From Cellulosimicrobium cellulans (GTDB lineage Bacteria; Actinomycetota; Actinomycetes; Actinomycetales; Cellulomonadaceae): a DNA stretch of 64,000 bases. Position 1 is the stretch's first letter, and the number at the start of each line of letters is the position of its first letter. The translations under genes and the position numbers were made by a program. Shown piece after piece: positions 18,031 through 28,167 of the stretch. The stretch spans positions 124,001-188,000 of the forward strand of contig NZ_JAFGYF010000005.1 of assembly GCF_016921195.1 (NCBI RefSeq). Reading direction: 5' to 3'. The notes beneath the pieces are model-generated. The model saw nothing but the letters and a program-made list of their open reading frames with translations. It did not search any database and had not been told where the DNA came from.

Positions 18031-18177
18031 GCGGGATCTACTTACGGCCACATGAACCATGCGATGGTGCGACGATCGCCAAAGCGGCCCCCGCGGCGAC
18101 AGCCTTCGTCAGCGCAGCCGGGGCGCCCCGACGCGGCTGCGGTGAACCGAGGACCGCAGCGCGTCCGTCGCGCGGCG

Positions 18178-19116
18178 TCAGACGCCCGCGGACTCCTTGA
18201 GGTCGTCGACGAACGTCGGGTTCGCCTCGAGCCACGCCTGGACGGCCTCGGCCTCGTCGGCGTACTCGTCGGAGTTGAACATCATGTTCTCGAGCGAGAA
18301 GAGCTGCTCGTCGTCCAGGGTGAAGGCACCGACGAGCTTGGTCAGCGTCGGGTAGCGCTCCTCGAAGTCGCCCGCACCGTAGGTGTGGATGGACTCGGCG
18401 TCGCCGAGCGTGCCCTCGGGGTCCTCGAGGTCGCGCACGGGGAACTCGTCGTACGCCCAGTGCGGTCGCCAGAGCGTGACGGCGATGTTGTCGCCGGCCT
18501 CGGTCGCGCCCTTGAGCTCGGCGAGCATGGCCGGGGTCGAGGAGATCGTGTAGTCCATGCCCTCGAGCCCGTACGTGGGGATGACCGCGTCCTGGGTGAC
18601 CTTGGTCAGGCCGGCGCCCGCTTCGATCCCGACGAGCTTGTTGCCGTACTCGTCGGCCATGGACGCGAGGTCCTCGAGGGACTGCGCGGGCGAGTCCTCG
18701 TTCACGGCGATCGTGAGCTTGGCGTCGTCGTACCAGGTGCCGAGGTCGGTGATGTCGTCGCCGTACTTCGCGACGTACTCCTCGTGGGTGATCGGGAGCC
18801 AGGCGTCGAAGAGCAGGTCGAAGTCGCCGCCCGCGAGGCCGGTGAACACGACGCCGATCTCGCCGGTCTGCGTCTCGACCTCGTAGCCCTCCTCCTCGAG
18901 GATCGCCTTCCACAGGTGGGAGACGGCGATGCCCTCGTCCCAGCCGGACGGGATGCCGATCGAGACCGAGGTCTCGTCCTCGCCGGTCGAGCCGCTGCCC
19001 GAGCCGGAGTCCGAGCCTGACGCGCAGGCGCTCAGGCCGAGGCCGAGCACCGCGGCGGTGGCGACGGCGGCCGAGCGGCGGGCGGTACGGGTGCGGGGCG
19101 TGCGTGCAGGGGTCAT
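18178..19116 (-). CDS. opuAC: glycine betaine/proline ABC transporter substrate-binding lipoprotein
   Basis: A 312-residue lipoprotein. The N-terminus is basic ([10 protein letters not shown]) and hydrophobic, ending in the lipobox LSAC with the modified Cys near residue 31. The mature part has a Ser/Gly linker, then VSIGIPSGWDEGIAVSHLWK and DLLFDAWLPITHEEY, typical of the OpuAC domain that cages quaternary amines with aromatic residues; ALWRPHWAYDEF-like VTLWRPHWAYD is the second such motif. It delivers betaine- or proline-type osmolytes to the permease encoded upstream. The ATG has a GGAAGGA site eight bases ahead. It is the third gene of the minus-strand operon (ATPase, permease, binding protein), about 110 bases after the permease. 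Confidence 0.93.
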   Translation of the reverse strand: MTPARTPRTRTARRSAAVATAAVLGLGLSACASGSDSGSGSGSTGEDETSVSIGIPSGWDEGIAVSHLWKAILEEEGYEVETQTGEIGVVFTGLAGGDFDLLFDAWLPITHEEYVAKYGDDITDLGTWYDDAKLTIAVNEDSPAQSLEDLASMADEYGNKLVGIEAGAGLTKVTQDAVIPTYGLEGMDYTISSTPAMLAELKGATEAGDNIAVTLWRPHWAYDEFPVRDLEDPEGTLGDAESIHTYGAGDFEERYPTLTKLVGAFTLDDEQLFSLENMMFNSDEYADEAEAVQAWLEANPTFVDDLKESAGV

Positions 19117-19226
19117 GCATGTCCTTCCGTCGGGCGACCGGGAGTCCGGGCGCCGTGGGTGGGTGTGATGCCCGACGGCGTCGGGCGGGACGTGCGGGGG
19201 CGGGGGCGGGGGCGCGGTGCCTGAGG

Positions 19227-20096
19227 TCAGGCCCGGGTCGCGGCGAGGGCGCGCGCGACGGGCGCCTTGGCCCCGAGGCCGGCGGTCACGCGGTCGAGGA
19301 ACATCGCGAGGATGACGACCGAGAGACCCGCCTCGAAGCCGAGCGCGATGTCGATGCTCGACAGCGCTGCGACGACGTCGTTGCCGAGGCCGCCGGCGCC
19401 GACCATGCCCGCGATGACGACCATGGAGAGCGACAGCATGATGACCTGGTTGACGCCGGCCATGATCGTCGGCAGGGCGAGCGGGAGCTGGATCTGGCGC
19501 AGGATGCGACCCGGCGTGGAGCCGAACGCGTGGCCGGCCTCGACGACCTCGGAGTCCACCTGCCGGATGCCGAGCTCGGTGAACCGGACGCCGGGCGCCA
19601 TGGCGAAGATGATGGTGGCGATGATCCCGGGCACGGGGCCGGTGAGGAAGATGACGACGGTCGGGATGAGGTAGACGAACGCCGGCATGGTCTGCATGAA
19701 GTCGAGCACCGGCCGCACGACCGCGGAGACACGGTCGTTGCGCGCGGCCCAGACGCCGAGCGGGATCGCGACGACGAGGGCCAGGACGGCCGACAGCAGG
19801 ACGAGCGCGAGCGTGTCCATCGCGTTGTCCCACTGGTCGACGCCGGCGATGACGACGAACCCGACGAGCGATCCGAGCGCGAGCTTCCAGCCCTTGGAGA
19901 GGAGCGCGAGGGCGGCGAGCGCGAGCGCGACCACCCAGAACGGCGGGCTCGACAGGACGGCGTCGAGGCCGTCATAGATGCCGACGAGCACGTCCTTGAC
20001 GAAGCGGAAGAGCGGCCGGAACGTCGTCGTCATCCAGTCGACGAACGTGTCGACCCACTCGCCGAGCGGGATGCGGGGGACGAGGGTGTCGTTCAC
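19227..20096 (-). CDS. opuAB: glycine betaine/proline ABC transporter permease
   Basis: A 289-residue integral membrane protein with the ProW/OpuAB pattern: an amphipathic N-terminal region (VDWMTTTFRPLFRFVKDVL), several membrane segments, and the MetI-type coupling loop ELGIRQVDSEVVEAGHAFG with LPLALPTIMAGVNQ. Coupling-loop residues contact the ATPase. The start GTG overlaps the stop of the ATPase gene (GTGA), so translation is coupled. It imports osmoprotectants under osmotic stress in family members. Confidence 0.94.
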   Translation of the reverse strand: MNDTLVPRIPLGEWVDTFVDWMTTTFRPLFRFVKDVLVGIYDGLDAVLSSPPFWVVALALAALALLSKGWKLALGSLVGFVVIAGVDQWDNAMDTLALVLLSAVLALVVAIPLGVWAARNDRVSAVVRPVLDFMQTMPAFVYLIPTVVIFLTGPVPGIIATIIFAMAPGVRFTELGIRQVDSEVVEAGHAFGSTPGRILRQIQLPLALPTIMAGVNQVIMLSLSMVVIAGMVGAGGLGNDVVAALSSIDIALGFEAGLSVVILAMFLDRVTAGLGAKAPVARALAATRA

Positions 20097-21448
20097 GCGG
20101 CACCTCCCTCGGTCGAGGGCGCACCGTTCACGGGCGCGTCCTCCACGGGCGCGTCGGCCGGGGAGCCCTGCGCACCGAGGTCGATCTCGCCGGTGCGCGG
20201 CTGGTCCGGCGGGACCATGGCCTCGAGCAGGGTGACGCGCGGGACCACGCCCACGAGGCGGCCCTCGGCGTCGGTCACGGCCACGGGGAGCGAGGACTCG
20301 GCGGCGGGCGCGAAGATCTCCGCCAGGGGCGTGTCCGGGGAGACCGGGGCGACGCCGTCGTGCACGAGGTCCCCGATGGACTCCTTGCCGGCCTTGAGCG
20401 CGGCCACCGCGTCGTCGTCGCGCACGATGCCGTGCAGCACGCGCTGGCGGTCGACGACGTACGCGGCCGACACCTGCGCCTCGCGCATGGCGCGGCTCGC
20501 CTGGCGCGGCCCGCCGCTGACGGGGACGACGACGGCGGGGCGGACCATCACGGACGACGCGGTGAGCACGCGCGTGCGGTCGACGTCGGCGACGAACTGG
20601 GCGACGTAGTCGTTCGCCGGGTCGGACAGGATCTGCTCGGCGGTGCCGATCTGGACGATCCGCCCGTCACGCATGACGGCGATGCGGTCGCCCAGGTGCA
20701 TGGCCTCGTTGAGGTCGTGGGTGATGAAGACGATCGTCTTGCCGAGGCGCTGCTGGAGGTCGAGGAGCTGCTCCTGCATCTCGCGCCGGATGAGCGGGTC
20801 CAGCGCGCTGAACGCCTCGTCCATGAGCAGGACGTCGGTGTCGGCCGCGAGCGCGCGGGCGAGGCCGACGCGCTGGCGCATACCGCCCGAGAGCTGGGAC
20901 GGGAGCGAGTCCTCCCAGCCGCCGAGCCCGACGAGGTCGAGCGCGGTGCGCGCCTTCTCGCGGCGCTCGGCCTTGCCGACGCCCTGAATCTCGAGCGGGT
21001 AGGCGGCGTTGTCGAGCACGGTGCGGTGGGGGAGCAGCGCGAAGTGCTGGAACACCATGCTCACGCTGCGGCGGCGCAGGGCACGCAGCTGCTTCGCGTC
21101 GGTCGCCGCGAGGTCGGTCCCGCCGACCACCACGTGGCCGGCCGTCGGCTTCCACAGGCCGTTGAGCATGCGGATGAGCGTCGACTTGCCCGAGCCGGAG
21201 AGGCCCATGACGACGAAGATCTCGCCGCGGCGGACCTCGAAGGTCGCGTCGATGACCGCGGCGGTCCCGAGCGCCTTGACGTCGTCGCGCGACGCGCCCT
21301 GCTCGAGGCGCCGGATGGCCTCGACCGGCCGGCGGCCGAAGACCTTGTAGACGTCGCGGACGGAGACGGCGACGTCGGCGGCGGTCGTGGCCTGGTGCTC
21401 GGGTTCCGCGGTGGTGCGGTCTGGTGGGGTGATGCTGGGAGCAGTCAT
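20093..21448 (-). CDS. opuAA: glycine betaine/proline ABC transporter ATPase with CBS domains
   Basis: About 451 residues. The ATPase part carries Walker A GLSGSGKST, signature LSGGMRQRVGLARALA, Walker B VLLMDEAFSALDP and switch His in FITHDLNEAM. After residue ~290 two CBS motifs follow (AAYVVDRQRVLHGIV and LPVAVTDAEGRLVGVV), which in OpuA sense ionic strength or cyclic di-AMP. The extreme C-terminus is an acidic, Pro/Ala-rich tail. The ATG (MTAPSITPPDRT) is the likely start; the longer open frame upstream has no family support. First gene of the opuA operon, divergent from ahcY across a 569-bp region. Confidence 0.93.
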   Translation of the reverse strand: MTAPSITPPDRTTAEPEHQATTAADVAVSVRDVYKVFGRRPVEAIRRLEQGASRDDVKALGTAAVIDATFEVRRGEIFVVMGLSGSGKSTLIRMLNGLWKPTAGHVVVGGTDLAATDAKQLRALRRRSVSMVFQHFALLPHRTVLDNAAYPLEIQGVGKAERREKARTALDLVGLGGWEDSLPSQLSGGMRQRVGLARALAADTDVLLMDEAFSALDPLIRREMQEQLLDLQQRLGKTIVFITHDLNEAMHLGDRIAVMRDGRIVQIGTAEQILSDPANDYVAQFVADVDRTRVLTASSVMVRPAVVVPVSGGPRQASRAMREAQVSAAYVVDRQRVLHGIVRDDDAVAALKAGKESIGDLVHDGVAPVSPDTPLAEIFAPAAESSLPVAVTDAEGRLVGVVPRVTLLEAMVPPDQPRTGEIDLGAQGSPADAPVEDAPVNGAPSTEGGAA

Positions 21449-22017
21449 GCGGGCGGGTCTCGCCACCTTCCGTGCGGGGGACCGGCACGCCCCGCGCGAG
21501 GACGGCGCCAGAGTGGTCCGGCGGCGGCGTCTCGGGAGCGTGGCACGTGACCCTGGTCGCGTCGCGGTCGGGCGCCCGAGGGCGACCTCCGCGCTCTGCG
21601 CGCAGCGAGCCACATGCTGGTCCGACGTCAATCGGTACTCCAGCACCCTGCCTGATTCGAGGTTCAACTTCTACCCAGAGGGCCGCGACCAGGGGCCATT
21701 CCAGGACGTTTCTTGACCCAGCATCGTTGGAACGACGCGGACGACGGGCGATCCTGGATCGTTATCTCTTTGTGATCTTGTGATGGTCAAGCATTCGTGT
21801 TACGCGCGCGCCCGGGCGCGCGCGCCGGACGAACGGTGTGACGCGCGCCGGGCGTCCCCATCGCCGGGGCCGGGCGGCGCCGTCGTCGGTAGGCTGGGCA
21901 CGGGCGGGCCGCGGTCCCGTCCGGCGCGGACGGGAGCCCCCAGCGCAGCCACCGGCCGACCACCGGGACCGGCCGGCAGCACCGGCCCGACCGGCACCGA
22001 GAACGCACAGGAGAACC
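21449..22017. other. 569-bp divergent intergenic region, opuA to ahcY
   Basis: No convincing gene. A relatively AT-richer patch near 21740-21790 (around ATCGTTATCTCTTTGTGATC) is the best place for promoters in either direction. It is followed by a GC palindrome and a run of CGG/CCGG repeats before ahcY. I looked for the conserved core of the SAH riboswitch ahead of ahcY and did not see it. Confidence 0.5.
21803..21824. repeat. 22-bp perfect GC palindrome
   Basis: CGCGCGCG-CCCGGG-CGCGCGCG, perfectly self-complementary, about 190 bases upstream of ahcY. Alternating CG of this length can extrude or adopt Z-DNA in principle; no role is evident from the sequence. Confidence 0.6.
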
Positions 22018-23583
<1,566 letters not shown>

Positions 23584-23624
23584 GCACCGCGCCGAGTCGT
23601 CCGGCACGCGCCCGAGGAGGCCGT

Positions 23625-24242
23625 ATGGACCCGTCGTCCGACGAGCGCACGCCGGTCGTGCCCTCGCCCTCCACGGGCGGGGGCACGGCGGGACAGGCCG
23701 GACTGCCGGTCGAGGGCGATCCCGACGGGCCGCCTCCGGGCGTCCGGCCCCTGTGGCACCGCGTCGGCGACCGGTGGGAGCGCGAGCCCCCGCACGACCT
23801 GCTCTACGGCGCGATCGTCGCGGGGTTCGTCATGGCCGTGTCGAGCGTGCACGCCCCGACGGGGGACCGGGTGGTGGTGGCGACGGGCCTCGTCGCCGTC
23901 GGGTACTGGCTCGCGCACTGCTACGTCGACGCGGTCAGCGGGCGCTTCCACGACAGCGGGCACTCCCTGTGGGACCGCACCCTCACGGCGCTCCGGCTCA
24001 ACGTGGGGGTGCTGCTCGGCGCGGTCCCGGGGATCGTCGTCTACCTGCTCGCGTCCGCGTTCGGGCTCGACGTGGAGGACGCGGCGCTCGTCGCCGTGTG
24101 GTTCACCGTCGTCCTGCTCGGCGTCGTCGGCTTCCTCGCCGCGTACCGGGCGGGCGCCCGCGGCGGCCGCCTCGTGGGGGAGACCCTGCTCGCCGCGGCG
24201 TTCGCGGGCGTCGTCATCGGCGTGAAGTACCTCCTGCACTGA
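23625..24242 (+). CDS. hypothetical integral membrane protein
   Basis: About 205 residues from an ATG with a GAGGAGG site. Residues 1-60 are Pro/Gly-rich and hydrophilic (PSTGGGTAGQ), then ~4 hydrophobic segments follow: LLYGAIVAGFVMAVSS, VVVATGLVAVGYWLA, VGVLLGAVPGIVVYLLA and ALVAVWFTVVLLGVVGFLA, with a last segment near the C-terminus. HCYVDAVSGRFHDSGHS between segments contains several His. I do not recognise the family. It follows ahcY by 41 bases and may be cotranscribed. Confidence 0.75.
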   Translation: MDPSSDERTPVVPSPSTGGGTAGQAGLPVEGDPDGPPPGVRPLWHRVGDRWEREPPHDLLYGAIVAGFVMAVSSVHAPTGDRVVVATGLVAVGYWLAHCYVDAVSGRFHDSGHSLWDRTLTALRLNVGVLLGAVPGIVVYLLASAFGLDVEDAALVAVWFTVVLLGVVGFLAAYRAGARGGRLVGETLLAAAFAGVVIGVKYLLH

Positions 24243-24274
24243 CGCGCGCCGCCCCGTCGCCGCCGGGCGGAGGC

Positions 24275-24292
24275 GGGGGTTGTCCCTACCCC
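24275..24292. promoter_or_regulatory. candidate operator upstream of the histidine kinase gene
   Basis: GGGGGTTGTCCCTACCCC lies about 55 bases before the kinase start. Its 11-base core, GGGGTTGTCCC, recurs in reverse orientation just after the response regulator gene, which suggests a shared regulator site. Binding is inference. Confidence 0.45.
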
Positions 24293-24346
24293 GGTGCGGC
24301 GGCGGCCACCCTGTCGTCGTGACCGCGGCTCGCCCAGACTGGCACC

Positions 24347-25864
24347 ATGACTGCCGTGACCCCTGACCAGCCGAGCGTCGCGCCCGCGGGCGACCCGACG
24401 TCGGGCGCCCCCCACCCCCGACCGGCGCACGGCGCGGCGACGGCGCAGACCGGACCCGCGACGGGTGTCGCGTCGACGCCCACGACGGGGGACGTGCCGG
24501 CGTTCGCCGGCACGCAGCCCGACCCGCGGTACGTCGACCACCACGAGCGGGTGCCGTTCGCGCGCGCTCCGTTCCACCGGCAGACGTGGAGCGCGTACGG
24601 GTACCTGTGGCTCGCGCTCCTGCTCGCCCCGTTCGCGTTCGCCTACGGGCTGTTCGCGGTGGTCTTCCTCGTGGCGATGCTCGTGCCGGTCATCGGCCTC
24701 GTCGCCGCGGGCTGGGTCGTGGTCGGCGGGCGCGGCTGGGGCTCGATGTACCGGTCGCTGGCGCGCTCGGGGCTCGGCGTCGACGTCGCGGCCCCCGCCC
24801 CGTACGTCCGGCGCCGCGGGTTCTGGAGCACCCTGTGGGGCGGTATCGGCGACGGGACCGGGTGGCGGGCCGTCCTCTTCCTCGTCGTGACGTTCCCCCT
24901 CGCGATCGTGTCGTTCGTGGTGAGCACCGTCTTCCTCGCCGTGGGGCTCGGCGGGACGACGCACTGGATCTGGTCGCGCTGGCTCCCGCTGCAGCAGGCG
25001 AGCGACGGGTCGTGGCACCGCGGCGCGTCGTTCGGCACCGACTGGTACGTCGACACCCCGGTGCGCCAGCTCGGCCTGGTCCTGGTGGGCGTGCTGTTCC
25101 TCTGGCTGTGGGCGCAGGTCACGCGGGGCTTCGCCCAGCTGTTCCGCGCGCTCACCGTCGCGCTGCTCGGCCCGACGCTCTCGAGCCTGCGCGTCGCCGA
25201 CCTCGAGGAGTCGCGCGGCCGCACCGTCGAGGACGCCGACGCGAAGCTGCGGCGCATCGAGCGCGACCTGCACGACGGCACGCAGGCCCGGCTCGTCGCC
25301 GTGGCCATGCAGCTCGGGGAGGCCAAGGAGCAGCTCGCCGCGGGCGGCGACCCCGACGAGGCGCTCGAGCTCGTCGACCTCGCGCACTCCTCGACCAAGG
25401 AGGCGCTCGTCGAGCTCCGCGAGCTCGCGCGCGGCATCCACCCGCCCGCGCTCGACAACGGGCTCGCCGTCGCTCTCGAGACGCTCGCGGCGCGCTCGCC
25501 GCTCCCCGTCACGGTCGACGTCGACCCCGCCGTCGAGGCGTCGGGGCGCCTCGCGCCGGCCGTGGAGTCGATCGCCTACTTCTGCGTCGCCGAGCTCGTC
25601 ACGAACGCGGTCAAGCACGCGCGCGCCACGGGCGTGTACGTGCTCGTCGAGCGGCAGGGCAGCGGTCGCGGCGCGCGGCTGCGCCTGCGGGTGCGCGACG
25701 ACGGCCAGGGCGGCGCGCGCGTCGTGCAGCCCGGGTCCGACGGCCAGCGGTCCGGCCTCGCGGGCCTCGCGGAGCGCGTGCGCTCCGTGGACGGCTCGTT
25801 CGAGCTCACGAGCCCGGTCGGCGGCCCGACCGTCGTCACGGTCCTCCTGCCCGTGCGGGTCTGA
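24347..25864 (+). CDS. sensor histidine kinase (NarL-type partner, HisKA_3)
   Basis: A 505-residue membrane kinase. After ~75 disordered residues come paired hydrophobic segments (LWLALLLAPFAFAYGLFAVVFL and a second set near 185-215), forming a small putative sensor domain. The dimerisation helix carries ERDLHDGTQARLVAVAMQLG with phosphoacceptor His at about 309. A HATPase domain follows: FCVAELVTNAVKHARA (N box), VRDDGQGG and a GLAGLAERV loop. Kinases of this type pair with LuxR-type response regulators; such a gene follows 115 bases downstream. The signal is unknown, though short membrane sensors of this type often detect envelope stress. Confidence 0.92.
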   Translation: MTAVTPDQPSVAPAGDPTSGAPHPRPAHGAATAQTGPATGVASTPTTGDVPAFAGTQPDPRYVDHHERVPFARAPFHRQTWSAYGYLWLALLLAPFAFAYGLFAVVFLVAMLVPVIGLVAAGWVVVGGRGWGSMYRSLARSGLGVDVAAPAPYVRRRGFWSTLWGGIGDGTGWRAVLFLVVTFPLAIVSFVVSTVFLAVGLGGTTHWIWSRWLPLQQASDGSWHRGASFGTDWYVDTPVRQLGLVLVGVLFLWLWAQVTRGFAQLFRALTVALLGPTLSSLRVADLEESRGRTVEDADAKLRRIERDLHDGTQARLVAVAMQLGEAKEQLAAGGDPDEALELVDLAHSSTKEALVELRELARGIHPPALDNGLAVALETLAARSPLPVTVDVDPAVEASGRLAPAVESIAYFCVAELVTNAVKHARATGVYVLVERQGSGRGARLRLRVRDDGQGGARVVQPGSDGQRSGLAGLAERVRSVDGSFELTSPVGGPTVVTVLLPVRV

Positions 25865-25979
25865 CGTGCGCACGGACGACCGTGTCCTGCCGGGGCGCGT
25901 GGGCCCCGTCGGGCACGATGTCCCGGGGGCACACCGCCCGCCGGGGTCGTCGCACGGCCCGCCCGACCGGAAGGACACC

Positions 25980-26639
25980 ATGCGGCTCGTCATCGCCGAG
26001 GACTCCGCCATCCTGCGCGACGGGCTCGTCGCGCTCGTCACCCGCCGCGGTCACGAGGTCGTGGCCGCGGTCGCGGACGGCGACGAGCTCGTCGCACGGG
26101 TGGCCCGGCTCGCGGCCGAGGACGCGCTGCCCGACGTCGCCGTCGTCGACATCCGCATGCCCCCGACGTTCACCGACGAGGGCCTGCGCGCCGCCCTCGC
26201 GCTGCGGGCCGCGCACCCCGACCTGGGCGTGCTCCTGTTCTCGCAGTACGTCGAGACACGGTTCGCGAGCGAGCTGCTCACCGGGGGCGCGCGCGGCGTC
26301 GGCTACCTGCTCAAGGACCGGGTCGCGGACGTCGGCGAGTTCGTCGACGCGCTCACCCGCATCGCGGCCGGGCAGACCGTGCTCGACCCCGAGGTCGTGA
26401 GCCAGCTCATGGGCGCGTCGCGGTCCGACGACGGTCTGGCGCGCCTCACGCCGCGCGAGACCGAGGTCCTGGAGCTCATGGCGCAGGGCCGGTCGAACTC
26501 CGCCATCGCGGAGACGCTGTTCCTCTCCTACGGCGCGGTGGAGAAGAACGTCACGTCGATCTTCGGCAAGCTCGGCCTGCCCCAGGACGCGGGCGACCAC
26601 CGCCGCGTGCTCGCCGTGCTGCGCTACCTCAAGGTCTGA
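25980..26639 (+). CDS. LuxR/NarL-family response regulator
   Basis: A 219-residue two-domain regulator. The receiver has acidic residues Glu7 and Asp8, phosphoacceptor Asp57 in VVDIRMPP, and Lys in YLLKDR. The C-terminal LuxR helix-turn-helix reads LTPRETEVLELMAQGRSNSA then GAVEKNVTSIFGKL. The ATG follows a GGAAGGA site by seven bases. The kinase gene just upstream is the expected partner. A motif matching the one ahead of the kinase occurs just after its stop. Confidence 0.94.
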   Translation: MRLVIAEDSAILRDGLVALVTRRGHEVVAAVADGDELVARVARLAAEDALPDVAVVDIRMPPTFTDEGLRAALALRAAHPDLGVLLFSQYVETRFASELLTGGARGVGYLLKDRVADVGEFVDALTRIAAGQTVLDPEVVSQLMGASRSDDGLARLTPRETEVLELMAQGRSNSAIAETLFLSYGAVEKNVTSIFGKLGLPQDAGDHRRVLAVLRYLKV

Positions 26640-26646
26640 GCGGGGC

Positions 26647-26660
26647 GGGGGACAACCCCC
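26647..26660. promoter_or_regulatory. second copy of the regulator motif (inverted)
   Basis: GGGGGACAACCCCC contains the exact reverse complement of the core found ahead of the kinase gene. It lies between the response regulator stop and the acyltransferase start. It is also self-complementary enough to form a small hairpin (five G with five C around ACAA), so a terminator role is an alternative; a second hairpin CGGACC/GGTCCG follows directly. Confidence 0.45.
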
Positions 26661-26781
26661 GTCGGACCGGGTGGTCCGCCGCGTCCGGCGCGGGGGACCG
26701 TCCCGTACCGGGACGAACGTGATGTTTCGAGACTGGTGAGCACCGGGGATCCTCCCGGGCACGCCGACCTTGGAGCATCCC

Positions 26782-28167
26782 GTGGCCGTCCTGTCGCCGC
26801 CGCCGTCCCCGACCCGCGCACCTTCCCCCGCGCCCGCCCGACCGGCTTCCCCGGGCGGGCCGCACCCTCGTCCTGGCCGGTCGTCGTCGGACGCCGCGCG
26901 GACGCCCGTCCCCGCTCGCCTCTCCGCCCCCGACGTCGTCCGCCGACCTCGGCGCGACGTGTTCGTCGACGCCGTGCGCGCCGTCGCGACGCTCAGCGTC
27001 CTGACGGTGCACTGGCTCATGGCGGACGCGACGTGGGACGGCGAGCACCTGGACATCGGCAACGCCCTCGCGCACGGCGCCGGCTGGACCGTCACCTGGG
27101 TCTTCCAGGTGCTCGCGCTGCTGTTCTTCGCCGCCGGCGCCTCGGCCGCCTACGGGCTGCGGCGCGGGCCCGACGGCGGTCGCTCGCCCGGGCTCGCGGG
27201 TCCCGGGCGGGTGGTGGCCCGCCCGAGCGTCCTCGCCGACCTCGCGGCCGGGGCACGGCTCGCCGCACGGCGCGTGCCCCGGCTGCTGCGGCCCGTCGGG
27301 GTGTTCGTCGGGGCGTGGGCCGTCGCGATCGGGGTGCTGCTCGCCGCGGGGCTGCCCGGGGACGCCGTGCGCTCGCTCGCGACGCTCGCGCCGCAGCTCC
27401 TGTGGTTCCTCGCGGTCTACCTCGGCCTCGTCGTGCTGACCCCGCTCCTGCGGCGTGCGCTGCACGCCGCCGGCTGGTGGGCCGTCGGCGCCCTCGTCGC
27501 CGCGCCGCTCGCCGTCGAGGCGCTCCGCTTCGGCGCCGGGTTGGAGCGCCTCGCGCTCGTCGACGTCGTGCTCGTGTGGGCCGTCCCCTACGCGATCGGG
27601 CTGCTGTACGCCGACGCGCGCTCGGGGACGCGGGTCGTGCGCCGGGGGCGCGTGGTGCCCGTCGCCGTCCTGCCGCGGCCGCTCGTGCTCGTCGGGGTCG
27701 GGCTCGCGGCCGTGGCGCTCGCGGCCGTGCTCGTCGTCGTCGGGCCGTACCCGGTCTCGCTGATCGGCATGCCCGGGGACGCGATGTCGAACCTCGGCCC
27801 GCCCACGGCACCGGTCGTCCTGCACGCGATCGCGCTCGTCGCGCTCACGCTCGCCGCCCGGGGGCCGCTCGTGCGCTGGGCGGACGGGCGCGGCCGGGCG
27901 GTCGTCGCGGGCCTCGCCCGACGGTCGATGACCGTCTACCTGTGGCACCTCACGGCGATGATCGTCGTCGTCGGGACGGTGCTCGTGGTCCTCGGCCAGG
28001 AGCTCCCGACGCCGGGCAGCGCCGACTGGTGGGCGAGCCGCCCGGTCTGGTTCGGCGCCTTCGCGCTCGTGCTCGTGGGCATCTCCCGCGTCGTCGGGCG
28101 CTTCGAGGACGCGCGTCCGGTGCGACGCGCGTCGGGGCGTCAGCGCGCGGGGTCGGGGATCGAGTAG
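26782..28167 (+). CDS. acyltransferase 3 family membrane protein
   Basis: About 461 residues. After a ~55-residue Pro/Ser/Ala-rich tail, the family start appears as RDVFVDAVRAVATLSVLTVHW, whose VH motif is in the place of the catalytic His of acyltransferase-3 enzymes. About ten membrane segments follow, and the late segment SMTVYLWHLTAMIVVVG carries the conserved YLWH. Such enzymes move acetyl or acyl groups across the membrane onto envelope sugars. The GTG at 26782 has GGAG six bases ahead; a TTG at 26770 is the alternative. Its end overlaps the end of the convergent RDD gene by 28 bases. Confidence 0.85.
   Translation: MAVLSPPPSPTRAPSPAPARPASPGGPHPRPGRSSSDAARTPVPARLSAPDVVRRPRRDVFVDAVRAVATLSVLTVHWLMADATWDGEHLDIGNALAHGAGWTVTWVFQVLALLFFAAGASAAYGLRRGPDGGRSPGLAGPGRVVARPSVLADLAAGARLAARRVPRLLRPVGVFVGAWAVAIGVLLAAGLPGDAVRSLATLAPQLLWFLAVYLGLVVLTPLLRRALHAAGWWAVGALVAAPLAVEALRFGAGLERLALVDVVLVWAVPYAIGLLYADARSGTRVVRRGRVVPVAVLPRPLVLVGVGLAAVALAAVLVVVGPYPVSLIGMPGDAMSNLGPPTAPVVLHAIALVALTLAARGPLVRWADGRGRAVVAGLARRSMTVYLWHLTAMIVVVGTVLVVLGQELPTPGSADWWASRPVWFGAFALVLVGISRVVGRFEDARPVRRASGRQRAGSGIE

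Noticed and set aside
16532-18177. Intact mobile element between the glycan cluster and opuA
   Set aside because: All transposase frames are broken several times and no terminal inverted repeats could be defined by eye.
21838-22017. Possible SAH riboswitch ahead of ahcY
   Set aside because: The conserved core expected for the SAH riboswitch was not found in the leader; the sequence is dominated by CGG/CCGG repeats with no matching conserved bases.
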